From Euryarchaeota archaeon UBA495 (lineage in GTDB: Archaea > Thermoplasmatota > Poseidoniia > Poseidoniales > Poseidoniaceae): a DNA stretch of 17,816 nucleotides. The DNA lies in NCBI GenBank assembly GCA_002496845.1, contig DALQ01000027.1:528-18343 (forward strand), read 5' to 3'. This document shows, piece after piece, positions 6,714-15,152 of this stretch. How positions within the stretch are numbered: position 1 is the first letter of the stretch; every line of letters begins with the position of its first letter. The notes beneath the pieces were generated by a model. It worked only from the letters and a program-made list of their open reading frames with translations, had not been told where the DNA came from and did no database searches. A program made the translations under genes and the position numbers.

Positions 6714-7832
6714 TCACTCAACCAACCACGAATCTGTGTCGTCTTCGGACTCCGCCAACACGGCCGCGGAGGCTTCCTCCAAGGCTGCGGCTTCACCGGC
6801 ACGCTGGAGGAGTCCGGTTGGAACCCGGCCGTCTTCTTCTGCCTCAAGGCGTTCCAAATGAGCACGCACATCGTGGTATGCGTCCATCTTGGGCCAGAGG
6901 TCCACCAGATGAATTGGACCGGAGGGCACCTGATCTTGAACCACGTCAACCAAACGACGGTGAACCAGAAACAACCCAGCGATGAATGCGGCCACGTTGG
7001 CCTCAGTGCGACCACCAAGGCTTGCGGCTGCTTCAGGGTCAATCTCTTCCAAGCGACGCACGACCTCGAGCAATGGCACCTTTGCGGCCCCGTTGGCCTT
7101 GCACACCTGGCGTAGGGCGTTCCAACATCGTTCAATGTCGCCTTCGAGGTCCTCGTCGTGCATTCGTCCGCCCACATCATCGAGGTGGGCCTTCAGTTCG
7201 GCGGCGGCTGCTTCCCTGACGCGTTCGCGTTCCTGCAAGGCTTCGGCGTCATCTGCGGCGTCTTTGAACGCGGCAAGGAGTTCACCAAGTGTCGTTGGAC
7301 GGCCTTCGGGGCGGCGCAGACGACCATCAAACAACGAGGGCAACGTCGCGTCCGCCTCGCCTTGGAGCACGGTCGTGGTGAAGGCGAAGGCTTCGTCGTC
7401 GACGTCGAGTTCCCAGCCAAAATCATGGCCGAAATCCATCTCCTCCTCGGCCAGCTCAATCGCCGTGGCCCGGTCATAGACCCCAAGGGTCTGCTCATGC
7501 AGCACCTCCCATGCAAGGCGAATCAAGCGCCCACATGCAGGCAGGTCAACGCGTTCTGCTTCGGTACGCACGCGTTCGGTGAAGATTTCCAGAAAGGCCT
7601 CCAGATCAATGTCCCATGCGTTGAGTCCTTCCTCGCGAACCAGGGACAGCACCAAAGCAATCGAACGGTCGATGGGATCGCTCAGGGCCTGGTGCTCGGC
7701 TCCGTCTTGAGCCGCGATGCGCATGATTCGGTCCCCAAAGGCCGAGGCCTCGTCGCTTTCGCTTCCGGTGGAAAGCAAGCGCTCAACGATGTCCTGCCTG
7801 AGGAACCAACCGTCGAGGACCATTTGCTCCAT
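6714..7832 (-). CDS. scpA: Segregation and condensation protein A (ScpA kleisin)
   Basis: This is the kleisin that bridges the SMC heads. Residues about 51-110 resemble the N-terminal kleisin domain (DPIDRSIALVLSLVREEG, then LNAWDIDLEAFLEIF), preceded by about 50 residues not typical of the family. The C-terminal winged helix is near 245-315, with VPLLEVVRRLEE and VAAFIAGLFLVHRRLVDVV. At 372 residues it is longer than common archaeal and bacterial ScpA proteins (about 230-270). The extra length lies in the N-terminal extension, an acidic middle region (about 125-235) and a C-terminal tail ending in acidic residues. The ATG at 7832 follows a GAGGTGA Shine-Dalgarno at 7839-7845, with a second in-frame ATG at 7823. 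It lies 11 bp after smc and 9 bp before scpB, so the three subunits are probably translated from one mRNA. Confidence 0.9.
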   Translation of the reverse strand: MEQMVLDGWFLRQDIVERLLSTGSESDEASAFGDRIMRIAAQDGAEHQALSDPIDRSIALVLSLVREEGLNAWDIDLEAFLEIFTERVRTEAERVDLPACGRLIRLAWEVLHEQTLGVYDRATAIELAEEEMDFGHDFGWELDVDDEAFAFTTTVLQGEADATLPSLFDGRLRRPEGRPTTLGELLAAFKDAADDAEALQERERVREAAAAELKAHLDDVGGRMHDEDLEGDIERCWNALRQVCKANGAAKVPLLEVVRRLEEIDPEAAASLGGRTEANVAAFIAGLFLVHRRLVDVVQDQVPSGPIHLVDLWPKMDAYHDVRAHLERLEAEEDGRVPTGLLQRAGEAAALEEASAAVLAESEDDTDSWLVE

Positions 7833-7843
7833 CCGGCCTCACC

Positions 7844-10800
7844 TCACTCCCCGTCAGGAACCTCTGCCGGAAGAGCGTCTTCTTCAGAACCCAAGGCGAC
7901 GTCTTCAGCGGCTTCGGCTTCGCGCACCGCCTCGATGTGTTCACGGGCCTCAGCCTCCTCCTCGGCCGAGTCATCGGCCCGTGCCATGAGCCCCTCGAGG
8001 CTCTTGGGGGTGCCCAATGAATCGGGAACCTCGGGCATGGCGTTTTGGAAGGCCACGGCTTCGCCCGCCCGATCGGCGTTCTTGGCCGCATCTGCGGCCG
8101 CTGCTTCCTCGGCGGCCTCGCCAAGCGCAAGCGCCCGTTGGCGGTTGAAATCCATGATCCTGCGGCTGCATCCGTCCCCGCCGTGGGTGACCCCAATGTG
8201 ATGGTCGGCCAAACTGAGGCTGACCTTTCGCAAGGTGACCATGATGAATTGAGCGCGCTCTGAACGGGACCTGCACATTTCGGCGATCAAGCGAGCGTTG
8301 TCGGAGTCGAGGTTCTGATCGACCTCGTCGAAGTAGTAGAACGGGCTTGGGTCGTAGTCTTGAATGGCGAAGATGAGGGCCAAGGCCGCCATGGACTGCT
8401 CACCGCCAGACAAGCCTTGGAGGCGGCAGCGGCTGGATTTTCCGCGGGGGCGTGCCCACATGTCCAAGCCACCGCTGAAGGGCTGCTCGGGATTTTCCAG
8501 GAACAACTCGCCTTCACCGCCTTTGGACAAGGTCTTGTAGACGCGCTTGAAGTTCTCATTCACCTTGCTGAGGACCTGCGTCAAACGAACGGTCCGTTGC
8601 TGGTCGAGTTGCTCTGCCAAGTCCAGGAGGTCTTGCCGACGGCCCTTCAGGACGTCATGGTCCGCACTGAGCGAAGCAAGCCGTTCCTCGCACGCGTCGT
8701 GCTGCTCAATGGCCCGCCAATTGACGGAGCCAATGTCCTCAATCCTGCGCTCAAGCCGCCTGACCGTGCGTTCGCCTTCGGCCACGGTGGGCAAGGGAGC
8801 CTCGCCCTCCACCGTCTCTTCGACGCCCTCTTCGACCATCGATGAGCGAATTTCCACCAATTGAGCCTCGCTGCTGGACAACAAACGGCGCAATTCTTCG
8901 GCGTGCTGCCGCCGTGAACGGGCGTCCGATGCTTTCTGTTCGGAAGCTGCACGCAGCGCACTGCGCTCGTCCACAAGACGGATGCGTTCGTCCTCGAGAC
9001 CTTGATGTTCTTCGAGGTGAGAGCGACGCTCTTCCTCTTTGGCCGTCAATTGGATTCGGTTTTCACCCATGGAGCGCTCCAACTTCACGCGTTCCGTGGC
9101 CCGAGTCGCGGCTTCAGAGGCGAGCTGGTCAAGCCGGCCGCTCAAGTCCTCTGCGTTCCCTTGAAGCAGCACATGCCGCTCTTTCCCGGTCCGGATGGTC
9201 GCCTCATTGCTCTGAAGATCCGCTTCTGCGGTCGCCTTGGCCAATTCCGCGGCGTGGAGCCGCTCCTTGAGATGGGTCGGACTCGCGTCCTGAAGGTGCT
9301 GATTGGCTTCGTCACGTGCCTCAATGGCTTCAGCAAGGCGTTGCTGGGCTTGGCTTCGAAGGGTCAAATGGCGGCGCCCTTCCTGATCGAACGTGTCCAA
9401 TCGCGACGTCAGGGCTGCCAAGTTGCCTTCCTCCTTGCCAAGAGCGGCCTTGGCGGCCGCGTGGGAACTCCGCCAAGACGCGAGTTTGGATGCAGCGTCG
9501 TTGTTGGCCAAGTCGCCCAAGCGGCGACGGACGTCGGCTTGAGCCTCGCGGGCCTCCCGAACCTTGGCGGAGACGCCCTCCGACATCATGCGGAGGCGGT
9601 CCACCTCTTTCGACAGGCGATCGACTTCGCTCGCACCCTGGATTTTCCCCCCGAAGGAAATCCGTGAACGTCGTGGCGAACCACCGGTCATGGCGCCGCC
9701 TGCTTCGGCCACGCTGCCGTCCAAGGTGATCAGGCGAACGCCGCCCATGTTGGCACGGGCGGTGGCCATGGTGTCGACCAACAAGGTGTTGCGGAGGACA
9801 AAGCGCACGGCTGCGGTGATGCGTGGGTCGTGCTCCAGCAGGTCGTGGGCAAATCCGATGACGCCCGGCTGACGAGCGACCATGACCGCACGACCTGCAG
9901 GTCGCCCGGCGTTGATCTTGTTGAGCGGAAGGAAGGTGGCCCGTCCGGCGTTGTTCTGTTTCAGCCAGCGGATGGCTTTCGCTGCAACCTCGTCGGTCTC
10001 GACCACGACGGACATCATCCCACCGCCAATGGCGGTGGACAAGGCCGTCGCATGCGCTTCATCCTTGGGCGCGCACAACTCAGCGATGGTCCCGTAGATG
10101 CCGTCCAACTCTCCTCCGTCACGTGCGCGAAGCACGGCCGCTGCCCCTCCGGTTAGCCCTGTTGAGCCTGCGTTGGATTCAATCGCGGCCCGTGCGCGTG
10201 CCAGTTGACGCTCAACGTCACGCAGACGTGTTTCAACGGCGTTGGCTTCCTCGACAAGGGTGGATTCCTTTCGTTGAGCTGCGGTGAGATCGCGAACCAG
10301 GCTTTCTCGGTCGGTTCCGGCCGCCATGGCCTTGATTTCCTCACCCTGAAGGTCGCTTTCAGCGAGTTGCATTCTGGCTCCTGCAAGGGCTTCCTCTGCC
10401 TTTTGGCGCTCTTCGAGCAAGAGTTCACCGGCGGTGGCCGAACGGTCGACGTCGGACTGCGCATTGGCGAGGGCTGCACGGGCGTGTTCGATTTCGTCTT
10501 CACACGACTGCACGGTGCGGGCCAAACTGGCCACGTCGCTGGTCGAGCCTTCGAGGGCCTCGCGAACAAGCCCCTCCTCTTCGACGGCTTCTGCGTGCGC
10601 GGTGGTCGCTTGAGCGAGCGCATCTTCGGCTTGCTTCACCTCTTCTGCAGCCCGTTGTGCGGCGGAGGACGCCTCGTCCAAATCTGCCTCAAGACGCGAG
10701 CGGATGTCGGCGTCGTTTTCGTCCCGGCTCGCCATGTCAGACAGGCGGTCTGCGGCCGTTTCGATGGCGACGTTGAGCCGCTGGATTTCTTGTTGGAGCG

Positions 10801-11704
10801 CTTCACCGCCCCCTCCAAGCTTGTCTTGGATTTGCTTGACGAGTTCTGCAATGGCATCGTCGAGTTGGATGAGGTGCTTTGCGGCTTCTGCAACGTTCGA
10901 TTCCAATGCAGTGGCTTCCTCGATGTTCCTGGTCACTTCACGGCGTTGGTGCTCGATGGTGCCCTCTTGTCCAGCGAGCCGAGCGCGCCAGAGTCGGGCG
11001 CGTGCGGTGAGAAGGTCCTCTCGAATCTTGAGGGCTTTTTCTGCATCCTTCTTTTCTGCGACAAGTTCGGCGAGGTGACGTTGTTGTTCCTGCTCGATCA
11101 TCGCAATGCGCTCGAGGTACTCCTCAACCTGCTTGCGTTGACGGTCTGCTTTGCGAATTTCTTCGTCGTAAGAGGTCACACCTGCCACGTCGTCGAGGAC
11201 TTTCCTCCGTTCTCCTGAACTCATCTTTGAGAGGCTGGTCACGTCACCTTGGAGGACGATGTTGTATCCGTCAGGGCGGGCGTTGGCCGCCCCAAGCAGG
11301 CGATGGAAGGCCTTGAGCGTCGATTCCTCGCCGTTCAATTCGTAGTGCGTCACCACGTTTCCGGCGGGCGTCAGTCGCACGCGTTTGGCCATCGTGATTT
11401 CGTCCAAGTCCAACGGCAGGCGGCGACGCCCGTCTTGCATGGCCGGATTGGCGAAGACCAAGGTCACTGCACAGGCTTTCGCAGGCCGGCTGTTCTTCCC
11501 GCCATTGAAGATCAAATCCTTGGAGTTCTGAGCCCGAAGCGTCTTGGCAGATTTCGGGCCAAGCACGAATTGAATGGCGTCACCGCTGTTGGATTTGCCC
11601 GAGCCGTTTGGCCCAGTGATGGCCGTAAAGCCACGCCCGAAGGGAATGCGGACTTCACCCTTGAACGATTTGAAATCGACCATCACGAGTTCCTTGAGGT
11701 ACAT
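7844..11704 (-). CDS. smc: Chromosome segregation protein SMC
   Basis: This is the structural ATPase of the archaeal condensin-like complex, which forms DNA loops. With the start at 11704 it has 1286 residues: an N-terminal head with Walker A GPNGSGKS (31-38) and FVLGPKSAKTLRAQ, a long coiled coil, a glycine-containing hinge at about 510-680 (starting near LTGGAAAVLRARDGG), a returning coiled coil, and a C-terminal head with signature LSGGEQSMAALAL (from 1098) and Walker B YYFDEVDQNLD (Asp1126, Glu1127). All ATPase residues look intact. About 100 residues after the head (from near 1185) form an Ala/Glu-rich acidic tail beyond the usual ~1180-residue length. The frame is open to 11746, but the ATG at 11704 is chosen because GGAGGG lies five bases upstream and the next residues (MYLKELVMVDFKSF) match the family start. 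It is the first gene of smc-scpA-scpB. Confidence 0.95.
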   Translation of the reverse strand: MYLKELVMVDFKSFKGEVRIPFGRGFTAITGPNGSGKSNSGDAIQFVLGPKSAKTLRAQNSKDLIFNGGKNSRPAKACAVTLVFANPAMQDGRRRLPLDLDEITMAKRVRLTPAGNVVTHYELNGEESTLKAFHRLLGAANARPDGYNIVLQGDVTSLSKMSSGERRKVLDDVAGVTSYDEEIRKADRQRKQVEEYLERIAMIEQEQQRHLAELVAEKKDAEKALKIREDLLTARARLWRARLAGQEGTIEHQRREVTRNIEEATALESNVAEAAKHLIQLDDAIAELVKQIQDKLGGGGEALQQEIQRLNVAIETAADRLSDMASRDENDADIRSRLEADLDEASSAAQRAAEEVKQAEDALAQATTAHAEAVEEEGLVREALEGSTSDVASLARTVQSCEDEIEHARAALANAQSDVDRSATAGELLLEERQKAEEALAGARMQLAESDLQGEEIKAMAAGTDRESLVRDLTAAQRKESTLVEEANAVETRLRDVERQLARARAAIESNAGSTGLTGGAAAVLRARDGGELDGIYGTIAELCAPKDEAHATALSTAIGGGMMSVVVETDEVAAKAIRWLKQNNAGRATFLPLNKINAGRPAGRAVMVARQPGVIGFAHDLLEHDPRITAAVRFVLRNTLLVDTMATARANMGGVRLITLDGSVAEAGGAMTGGSPRRSRISFGGKIQGASEVDRLSKEVDRLRMMSEGVSAKVREAREAQADVRRRLGDLANNDAASKLASWRSSHAAAKAALGKEEGNLAALTSRLDTFDQEGRRHLTLRSQAQQRLAEAIEARDEANQHLQDASPTHLKERLHAAELAKATAEADLQSNEATIRTGKERHVLLQGNAEDLSGRLDQLASEAATRATERVKLERSMGENRIQLTAKEEERRSHLEEHQGLEDERIRLVDERSALRAASEQKASDARSRRQHAEELRRLLSSSEAQLVEIRSSMVEEGVEETVEGEAPLPTVAEGERTVRRLERRIEDIGSVNWRAIEQHDACEERLASLSADHDVLKGRRQDLLDLAEQLDQQRTVRLTQVLSKVNENFKRVYKTLSKGGEGELFLENPEQPFSGGLDMWARPRGKSSRCRLQGLSGGEQSMAALALIFAIQDYDPSPFYYFDEVDQNLDSDNARLIAEMCRSRSERAQFIMVTLRKVSLSLADHHIGVTHGGDGCSRRIMDFNRQRALALGEAAEEAAAADAAKNADRAGEAVAFQNAMPEVPDSLGTPKSLEGLMARADDSAEEEAEAREHIEAVREAEAAEDVALGSEEDALPAEVPDGE

Positions 11705-11715
11705 CCCATCCCTCC

Positions 11716-11730
11716 GGTCCAAATTGGACC
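11716..11730. promoter_or_regulatory. 15-bp perfect palindrome just upstream of the smc SD, candidate operator
   Basis: GGTCCAAATTGGACC has exact 7-bp arms around one central base. It ends one base before the GGAGGG Shine-Dalgarno (11710-11715) of smc. If the TATA-like element at 11759-11763 is the promoter, the palindrome falls a few bases after the transcription start. There a bound protein would block transcription, or an RNA hairpin could affect ribosome access. Confidence 0.45.
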
Positions 11731-11758
11731 TCAGGCGCGTCATCACGAACGAGGGGCC

Positions 11759-11763
11759 TTAAA
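11759..11763 (-). promoter_or_regulatory. TATA-like element for the smc operon
   Basis: The minus strand reads TTTAA within GTGTTTAAGG, the most A+T-rich point of the 117-bp gap before smc. A start about 26 bases downstream falls near 11735, giving a leader of roughly 30 bases that contains the palindrome and the GGAGGG. This agrees with the ATG at 11704 rather than the one at 11746. The element is short, so the call is tentative. Confidence 0.35.
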
Positions 11764-11821
11764 CACTCCGAGAACGGTGGACCGCGAGGCCATCGTTCAC
11801 GTATGAACATCGTTTCGCCGG

Positions 11822-12559
11822 TCACAAGGTGCCAAGGGCGTCACAACGTTCGCATCCCGAACCCTTGCAATACGGGCACGTTGCCCGAACAAGAGGGCTT
11901 GATCGGGTGCGCATGGGACGAGTTGGACCACGAGCCAGGCGCGATTGGCCTGCCGCAGATTGAGACCGGTGGGTGTTCACGAAGGCTTGGCGATGTTCGG
12001 TAACCTTCGCTCGCCGCCCTTGCTGGACTTCAGCAAACTCTGATTCTCTATATTTCGGGCCACGCATCAGCATCACGCCGATGAAGGCGATGACCAATTG
12101 GAAGAACCAACCCTGCTTGATGAAGGGAACGAGTTCGACCAATCCGTCGGACGAAGCGGTTCCAGGAAGAAGGGCCAAGCGATCCAGCACGGCCAAGGAA
12201 AACAGCATCGCTCCAGCGAGGAACATGACGCGCCGCAACCGTTGAGCGAGTTTGGGATTGCGCGGCATACGAGCCACTCCGGCCAGAAGCAGGATGCCAC
12301 CTTCGGCCATGAGCATCAAATCGGCGCCCGTCCACGTGCCCAGTTCACCGAAACAATGGCTCTGCCCAAAGGTGTCGAGATGGAGGGCGATTTGATTCAG
12401 GCTGCAACCAGGGTCAGACATGCGAATAATGTCCAATTTCCCGTTGGGTGCACCGTCGACCACCAAGGGCGCAATGCTCCCTCGTTCGACGTTCACCCAC
12501 GCGGCCGCGCCAAGGCCAAGGCCAAGCAGCGTGCCGATGCGGCCACGCAACTTCCCCAT
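11822..12559 (-). CDS. Membrane protein, ~4 TM helices, with C-terminal CxxC...CxxC motif
   Basis: This is a 245-residue protein that I do not recognise as a named family. Hydrophobic segments lie at about 8-22, 80-96, 111-131 and 150-166. The loop between the first and second holds three cysteines (51, 69 and another-side residues, with Cys51 and Cys69 clearest) and is probably outside the cell. The last ~75 residues are basic and probably cytoplasmic. They end in CPYCKGSGCERC, with Cys228, Cys231, Cys236 and Cys239 spaced like half of a DnaJ-type zinc-binding repeat. The ATG at 12559 opens a 79-bp divergent spacer shared with nadB. It lies 117 bp upstream of smc in the same direction, but smc appears to have its own promoter, so a shared role is not implied. 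Sensing or protein interaction through the zinc motif is a guess. Confidence 0.65.
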   Translation of the reverse strand: MGKLRGRIGTLLGLGLGAAAWVNVERGSIAPLVVDGAPNGKLDIIRMSDPGCSLNQIALHLDTFGQSHCFGELGTWTGADLMLMAEGGILLLAGVARMPRNPKLAQRLRRVMFLAGAMLFSLAVLDRLALLPGTASSDGLVELVPFIKQGWFFQLVIAFIGVMLMRGPKYRESEFAEVQQGRRAKVTEHRQAFVNTHRSQSAAGQSRLARGPTRPMRTRSSPLVRATCPYCKGSGCERCDALGTL

Positions 12560-12638
12560 GACCAGAGGTCGTGCGCCGCGCCCATAGGCCTGTCGGCCTC
12601 GCCGATGCGGTCAAAGGGGAAGGCCGAGAGGTCTGCAT
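12560..12638. other. Divergent intergenic spacer between the membrane protein gene and nadB
   Basis: These 79 bases are G+C-rich and must hold both promoters, but I see no convincing TATA box in either direction. The only clear signal is GAGAGGT at 12626-12632, a Shine-Dalgarno-like sequence before the nadB GTG. Confidence 0.4.
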
Positions 12639-14258
12639 GTGCGAGAAGGACCTCCGGTGGCGGTGGTCGGCAGCGGCATTGCCGGCCTTTTCTGCGCCCT
12701 TCGTTTGGCCGAAGGGGGCTTGCCTGTGCAGGTGTTCACCAAACGGAGGACACAGGATTCCTCCACGAATTGGGCGCAAGGAGGCATCGCAGCCATCCTC
12801 GACAAAACGGCCACGGAAGCCATCGAAGCTCACGTCATGGACACCTTGGCCGCAGGAGCCGGAACCTGCGATGAAACGGTGGTTCGTGCCGTGGTCGGGG
12901 AGGCAGGAGACCGCATCCGCGATCTTCTGAACCTCGGCGTCAACTTCCAACGCGATGAACACGGCGACCTTCACCTGGTCCGTGAGGGCGGGCACAGCAC
13001 TCGACGCATCCTGCACGCAAAAGACGCAACCGGCAGGGAAATCGAGCGGTCCCTCATCAACGCCGTCAACGCTCATGAGGGCATCACGGTGCACAGCGAC
13101 ACCATCGTCATCGATCTCATTCGAAGGGACCATGCTGACCCATCCGCAGGCGTGGTTGGCCTGTGGATTCAACACGAAGACGAAGCAACGGTGCAAACCA
13201 TAACCGCATCCTCGGTGGTGCTTGCGACCGGAGGAGCAGGTCAACTCTGGGCGCCCACCACCAACCCGCCGGTGTCAACCGGCGACGGGTTGGCCATGGC
13301 GGCTCGATTTGGCGCGCTTGTGAAGGACATGGCCTTCGTCCAGTTCCACCCCACCACCATCGAACACCCCTCGCGAACCTTCCTGATCACAGAGGCCTTG
13401 CGTGGCGAAGGCGCGGTGTTGCTTGACGACGAAGGCTTGGAGGCATGGCGCCACTCTGGCAGCGAAGACCCCGCTGCCTTCTCCTTCACCCTGGATGCTT
13501 CTCCCAAGGGGTCCATGGGCACACGTGACCTTGTGGCACGTTCCATCGATGCGAACCTCAAGCGCTCAGGGCGGGATGCGGTGTGGTTGGTCACCGAGCA
13601 TCTTGATCATGACGAGTTGAGCGATCGATTCCCAACCATCCAGAACATGTTGGCTGACCTTGACCTCCGGCTTGGCGTCGACCCCATTCCAGTACGCCCT
13701 GCAGCCCACTACACCGTCGGAGGCGTGGCCGTGGATGAACACGGTCAAGCGATGAGCGAATCGCATCAACCGCTTCCCGGTCTCTATGCCATCGGAGAAG
13801 TGGCTTCGACCGGGATGCATGGCGCCAACCGTCTCGCCTCCAACAGCCTGCTCGAAGCGGTGGTGTACGCTCAACGAACCGCCACGCACGTGCTGGGCAC
13901 GCCGCCTGGCCAGGTACCAGAAAACCTCCCTGATTGGCGAGCCGATGGACTCCTTCCGGTGGAGGAGCACGGCCCGCTTGCCCACGATTTGGCCAGCCTG
14001 CGTCAGACCATGGGCCGCGAAGTGGGCATCATGCGCAGGAACGCAAGGCTGGCAAGGGCTCGACGACGGCTGACCTTGTTGTCCGATGAAGTGGAGCAAA
14101 CGTGGCGCCGCTGCCGACCAACAAAGGACCTTGTGGAGCTTCGCAACATGCTCCAAGTGGCCACCTTGGTCGTCGAGGACGCATCGGCGCAACCCGTCAA
14201 TCTCGGGCTGCATTACAACGCCGATCTCATTGACTCAACGCATGAATCAGCGCCGTGA
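12639..14258 (+). CDS. nadB: L-aspartate oxidase
   Basis: NadB is an FAD enzyme that oxidises L-aspartate to iminoaspartate, which quinolinate synthase NadA uses in de novo NAD synthesis. The 539-residue protein has the FAD dinucleotide motif GSGIAGL (11-17), STNWAQGGIAA (42-52), EGGHSTRRILH (116-126), FVQFHPTTIEHPS (233-245), LITEALRGEGAVLL (249-262) and TRDLVARSID (295-304). It also has RPAAHYTVGGV (353-363) and the FAD-adenine-side signature TGMHGANRLASNSLLE (391-406). Arg296, His357 and Arg398 fall at the positions of substrate-binding residues known from E. coli NadB. These motifs and the length separate it from succinate dehydrogenase flavoproteins. The start is the GTG at 12639 behind GAGAGGT. 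nadA and nadC are not in the window. Its 3' end overlaps panE by 32 bp. Confidence 0.95.
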   Translation: MREGPPVAVVGSGIAGLFCALRLAEGGLPVQVFTKRRTQDSSTNWAQGGIAAILDKTATEAIEAHVMDTLAAGAGTCDETVVRAVVGEAGDRIRDLLNLGVNFQRDEHGDLHLVREGGHSTRRILHAKDATGREIERSLINAVNAHEGITVHSDTIVIDLIRRDHADPSAGVVGLWIQHEDEATVQTITASSVVLATGGAGQLWAPTTNPPVSTGDGLAMAARFGALVKDMAFVQFHPTTIEHPSRTFLITEALRGEGAVLLDDEGLEAWRHSGSEDPAAFSFTLDASPKGSMGTRDLVARSIDANLKRSGRDAVWLVTEHLDHDELSDRFPTIQNMLADLDLRLGVDPIPVRPAAHYTVGGVAVDEHGQAMSESHQPLPGLYAIGEVASTGMHGANRLASNSLLEAVVYAQRTATHVLGTPPGQVPENLPDWRADGLLPVEEHGPLAHDLASLRQTMGREVGIMRRNARLARARRRLTLLSDEVEQTWRRCRPTKDLVELRNMLQVATLVVEDASAQPVNLGLHYNADLIDSTHESAP

Positions 14259-15150
14259 CCTGAGCGTTTTGTATGGCCATCAGGCCTTGGTGCTCTGCAA
14301 GGTTGACAATGAAGCCGTTGAGGGCATCGATTTCCGTTGGCCTTCCTGCCCTGACGTCTTCCAGCATGGAACAGCGGTTTTCCGAGGTGGCCCCGAGGAC
14401 GTCCACCATCAGGCCAACGAGGACGTCGATGTCTGGAAGGTTCACCCCATCTCGGCGTCCAACCTGCTCGGCTTCGAGCAACAAGCCAACGCCGGCATCG
14501 AACAATGAAGTCTGCAACATCTCGCCGTTTCGGACCCCAGCCAAGGCGCAGAGCGGATTGATGGCGATGTTCAGCAAGGCCTTTGTCCAAATCTGTTGTC
14601 GAGCGTCCAAGACGCGTTTCACCGCCAAACCTGCACCTTCGATGCAGGCGGCCACGGATTCAACGGCGTGCTGCGGGGCTCCACCCGGCCATGCTGCCAT
14701 CGCCACCTCTCCTGGCCCCGTCCAGATCGAAGTGCAGCCCTCGCCTTGCATGGCGCCGTGCGTGGAACTCGCTGCAGCGACGTGCCCTGGAACAGCACGG
14801 GCCAAGCGCTCAACCACACCAAGCCCATTGCCAAGGTACACCACCACGCCACTGGGCGAAAGAAGTCCCTCGAGCATGGGCACGATCGGCCCGACCTGAT
14901 GCGCTTTGACGCACAAGAGCAAGGCGTCCAAACCCAACGACGGTGGAGCCGCATCCGGTGCATCAAGGAGATGCACCTGTTCAGGAGGCAACTCTGCTGA
15001 AAGTTCGGCATGGCCGGTCACATGAAGGCCGGAGGTCAAGGCATGGGCGCCGCGCGCACCACGAGCGATGACGTGGACCTCGTGGTGGTGCGCAAGATGC
15101 GTCGCAAAAAGGCCCCCTGTGGCTCCGAGGCCCACAACGCCAACACGCAC
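14227..15150 (-). CDS. panE: 2-dehydropantoate 2-reductase (ketopantoate reductase)
   Basis: PanE reduces 2-dehydropantoate to pantoate with NAD(P)H on the route to coenzyme A. The 307-residue protein has an N-terminal Rossmann motif GLGATGG (7-13), Lys82 in LLCVKAHQ, LGNGLG around 106-111, STHGA (129-133), catalytic Lys190 and Asn194 in WTKALLNIAINPL, and the C-terminal signature SMLEDVRAGRPTEIDALNG. The start is the GTG at 15150, with GGAGG at 15158-15162 seven bases upstream. A TTG at 15156 also keeps the frame but would sit one base from the GGAGG. That GGAGG lies inside the end of the upstream membrane-protein gene, whose TGA is at 15153-15155, so the two are probably cotranscribed. It converges on nadB with a 32-bp overlap. 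Confidence 0.93.
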   Translation of the reverse strand: MRVGVVGLGATGGLFATHLAHHHEVHVIARGARGAHALTSGLHVTGHAELSAELPPEQVHLLDAPDAAPPSLGLDALLLCVKAHQVGPIVPMLEGLLSPSGVVVYLGNGLGVVERLARAVPGHVAAASSTHGAMQGEGCTSIWTGPGEVAMAAWPGGAPQHAVESVAACIEGAGLAVKRVLDARQQIWTKALLNIAINPLCALAGVRNGEMLQTSLFDAGVGLLLEAEQVGRRDGVNLPDIDVLVGLMVDVLGATSENRCSMLEDVRAGRPTEIDALNGFIVNLAEHQGLMAIQNAQVTALIHALSQ

Positions 15151-15152
15151 GG

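Noticed and set aside
7158..8201. Plus-strand open frame opposite scpA and the end of smc
   Set aside because: It is a shadow of two certain genes; the translation becomes low-complexity Ser/Ala/Arg and shows no domain.
10205..11218. Plus-strand open frame opposite the SMC coiled coil
   Set aside because: The coiled-coil codons of smc leave the opposite strand free of stops. The Phe/Leu/Cys-rich translation has no coherent pattern of membrane helices or family motifs.
11705..11746. N-terminal extension of SMC starting at ATG 11746
   Set aside because: Its 14 extra residues contain the translated palindrome and the Shine-Dalgarno. The ATG at 11704 has GGAGGG at correct spacing and matches the family N-terminus.
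12511..12530. Tandem GCCAAG repeat
   Set aside because: It is a short three-unit run encoding Leu-Gly repeats in the first hydrophobic segment of the membrane protein, too short to call a functional repeat.
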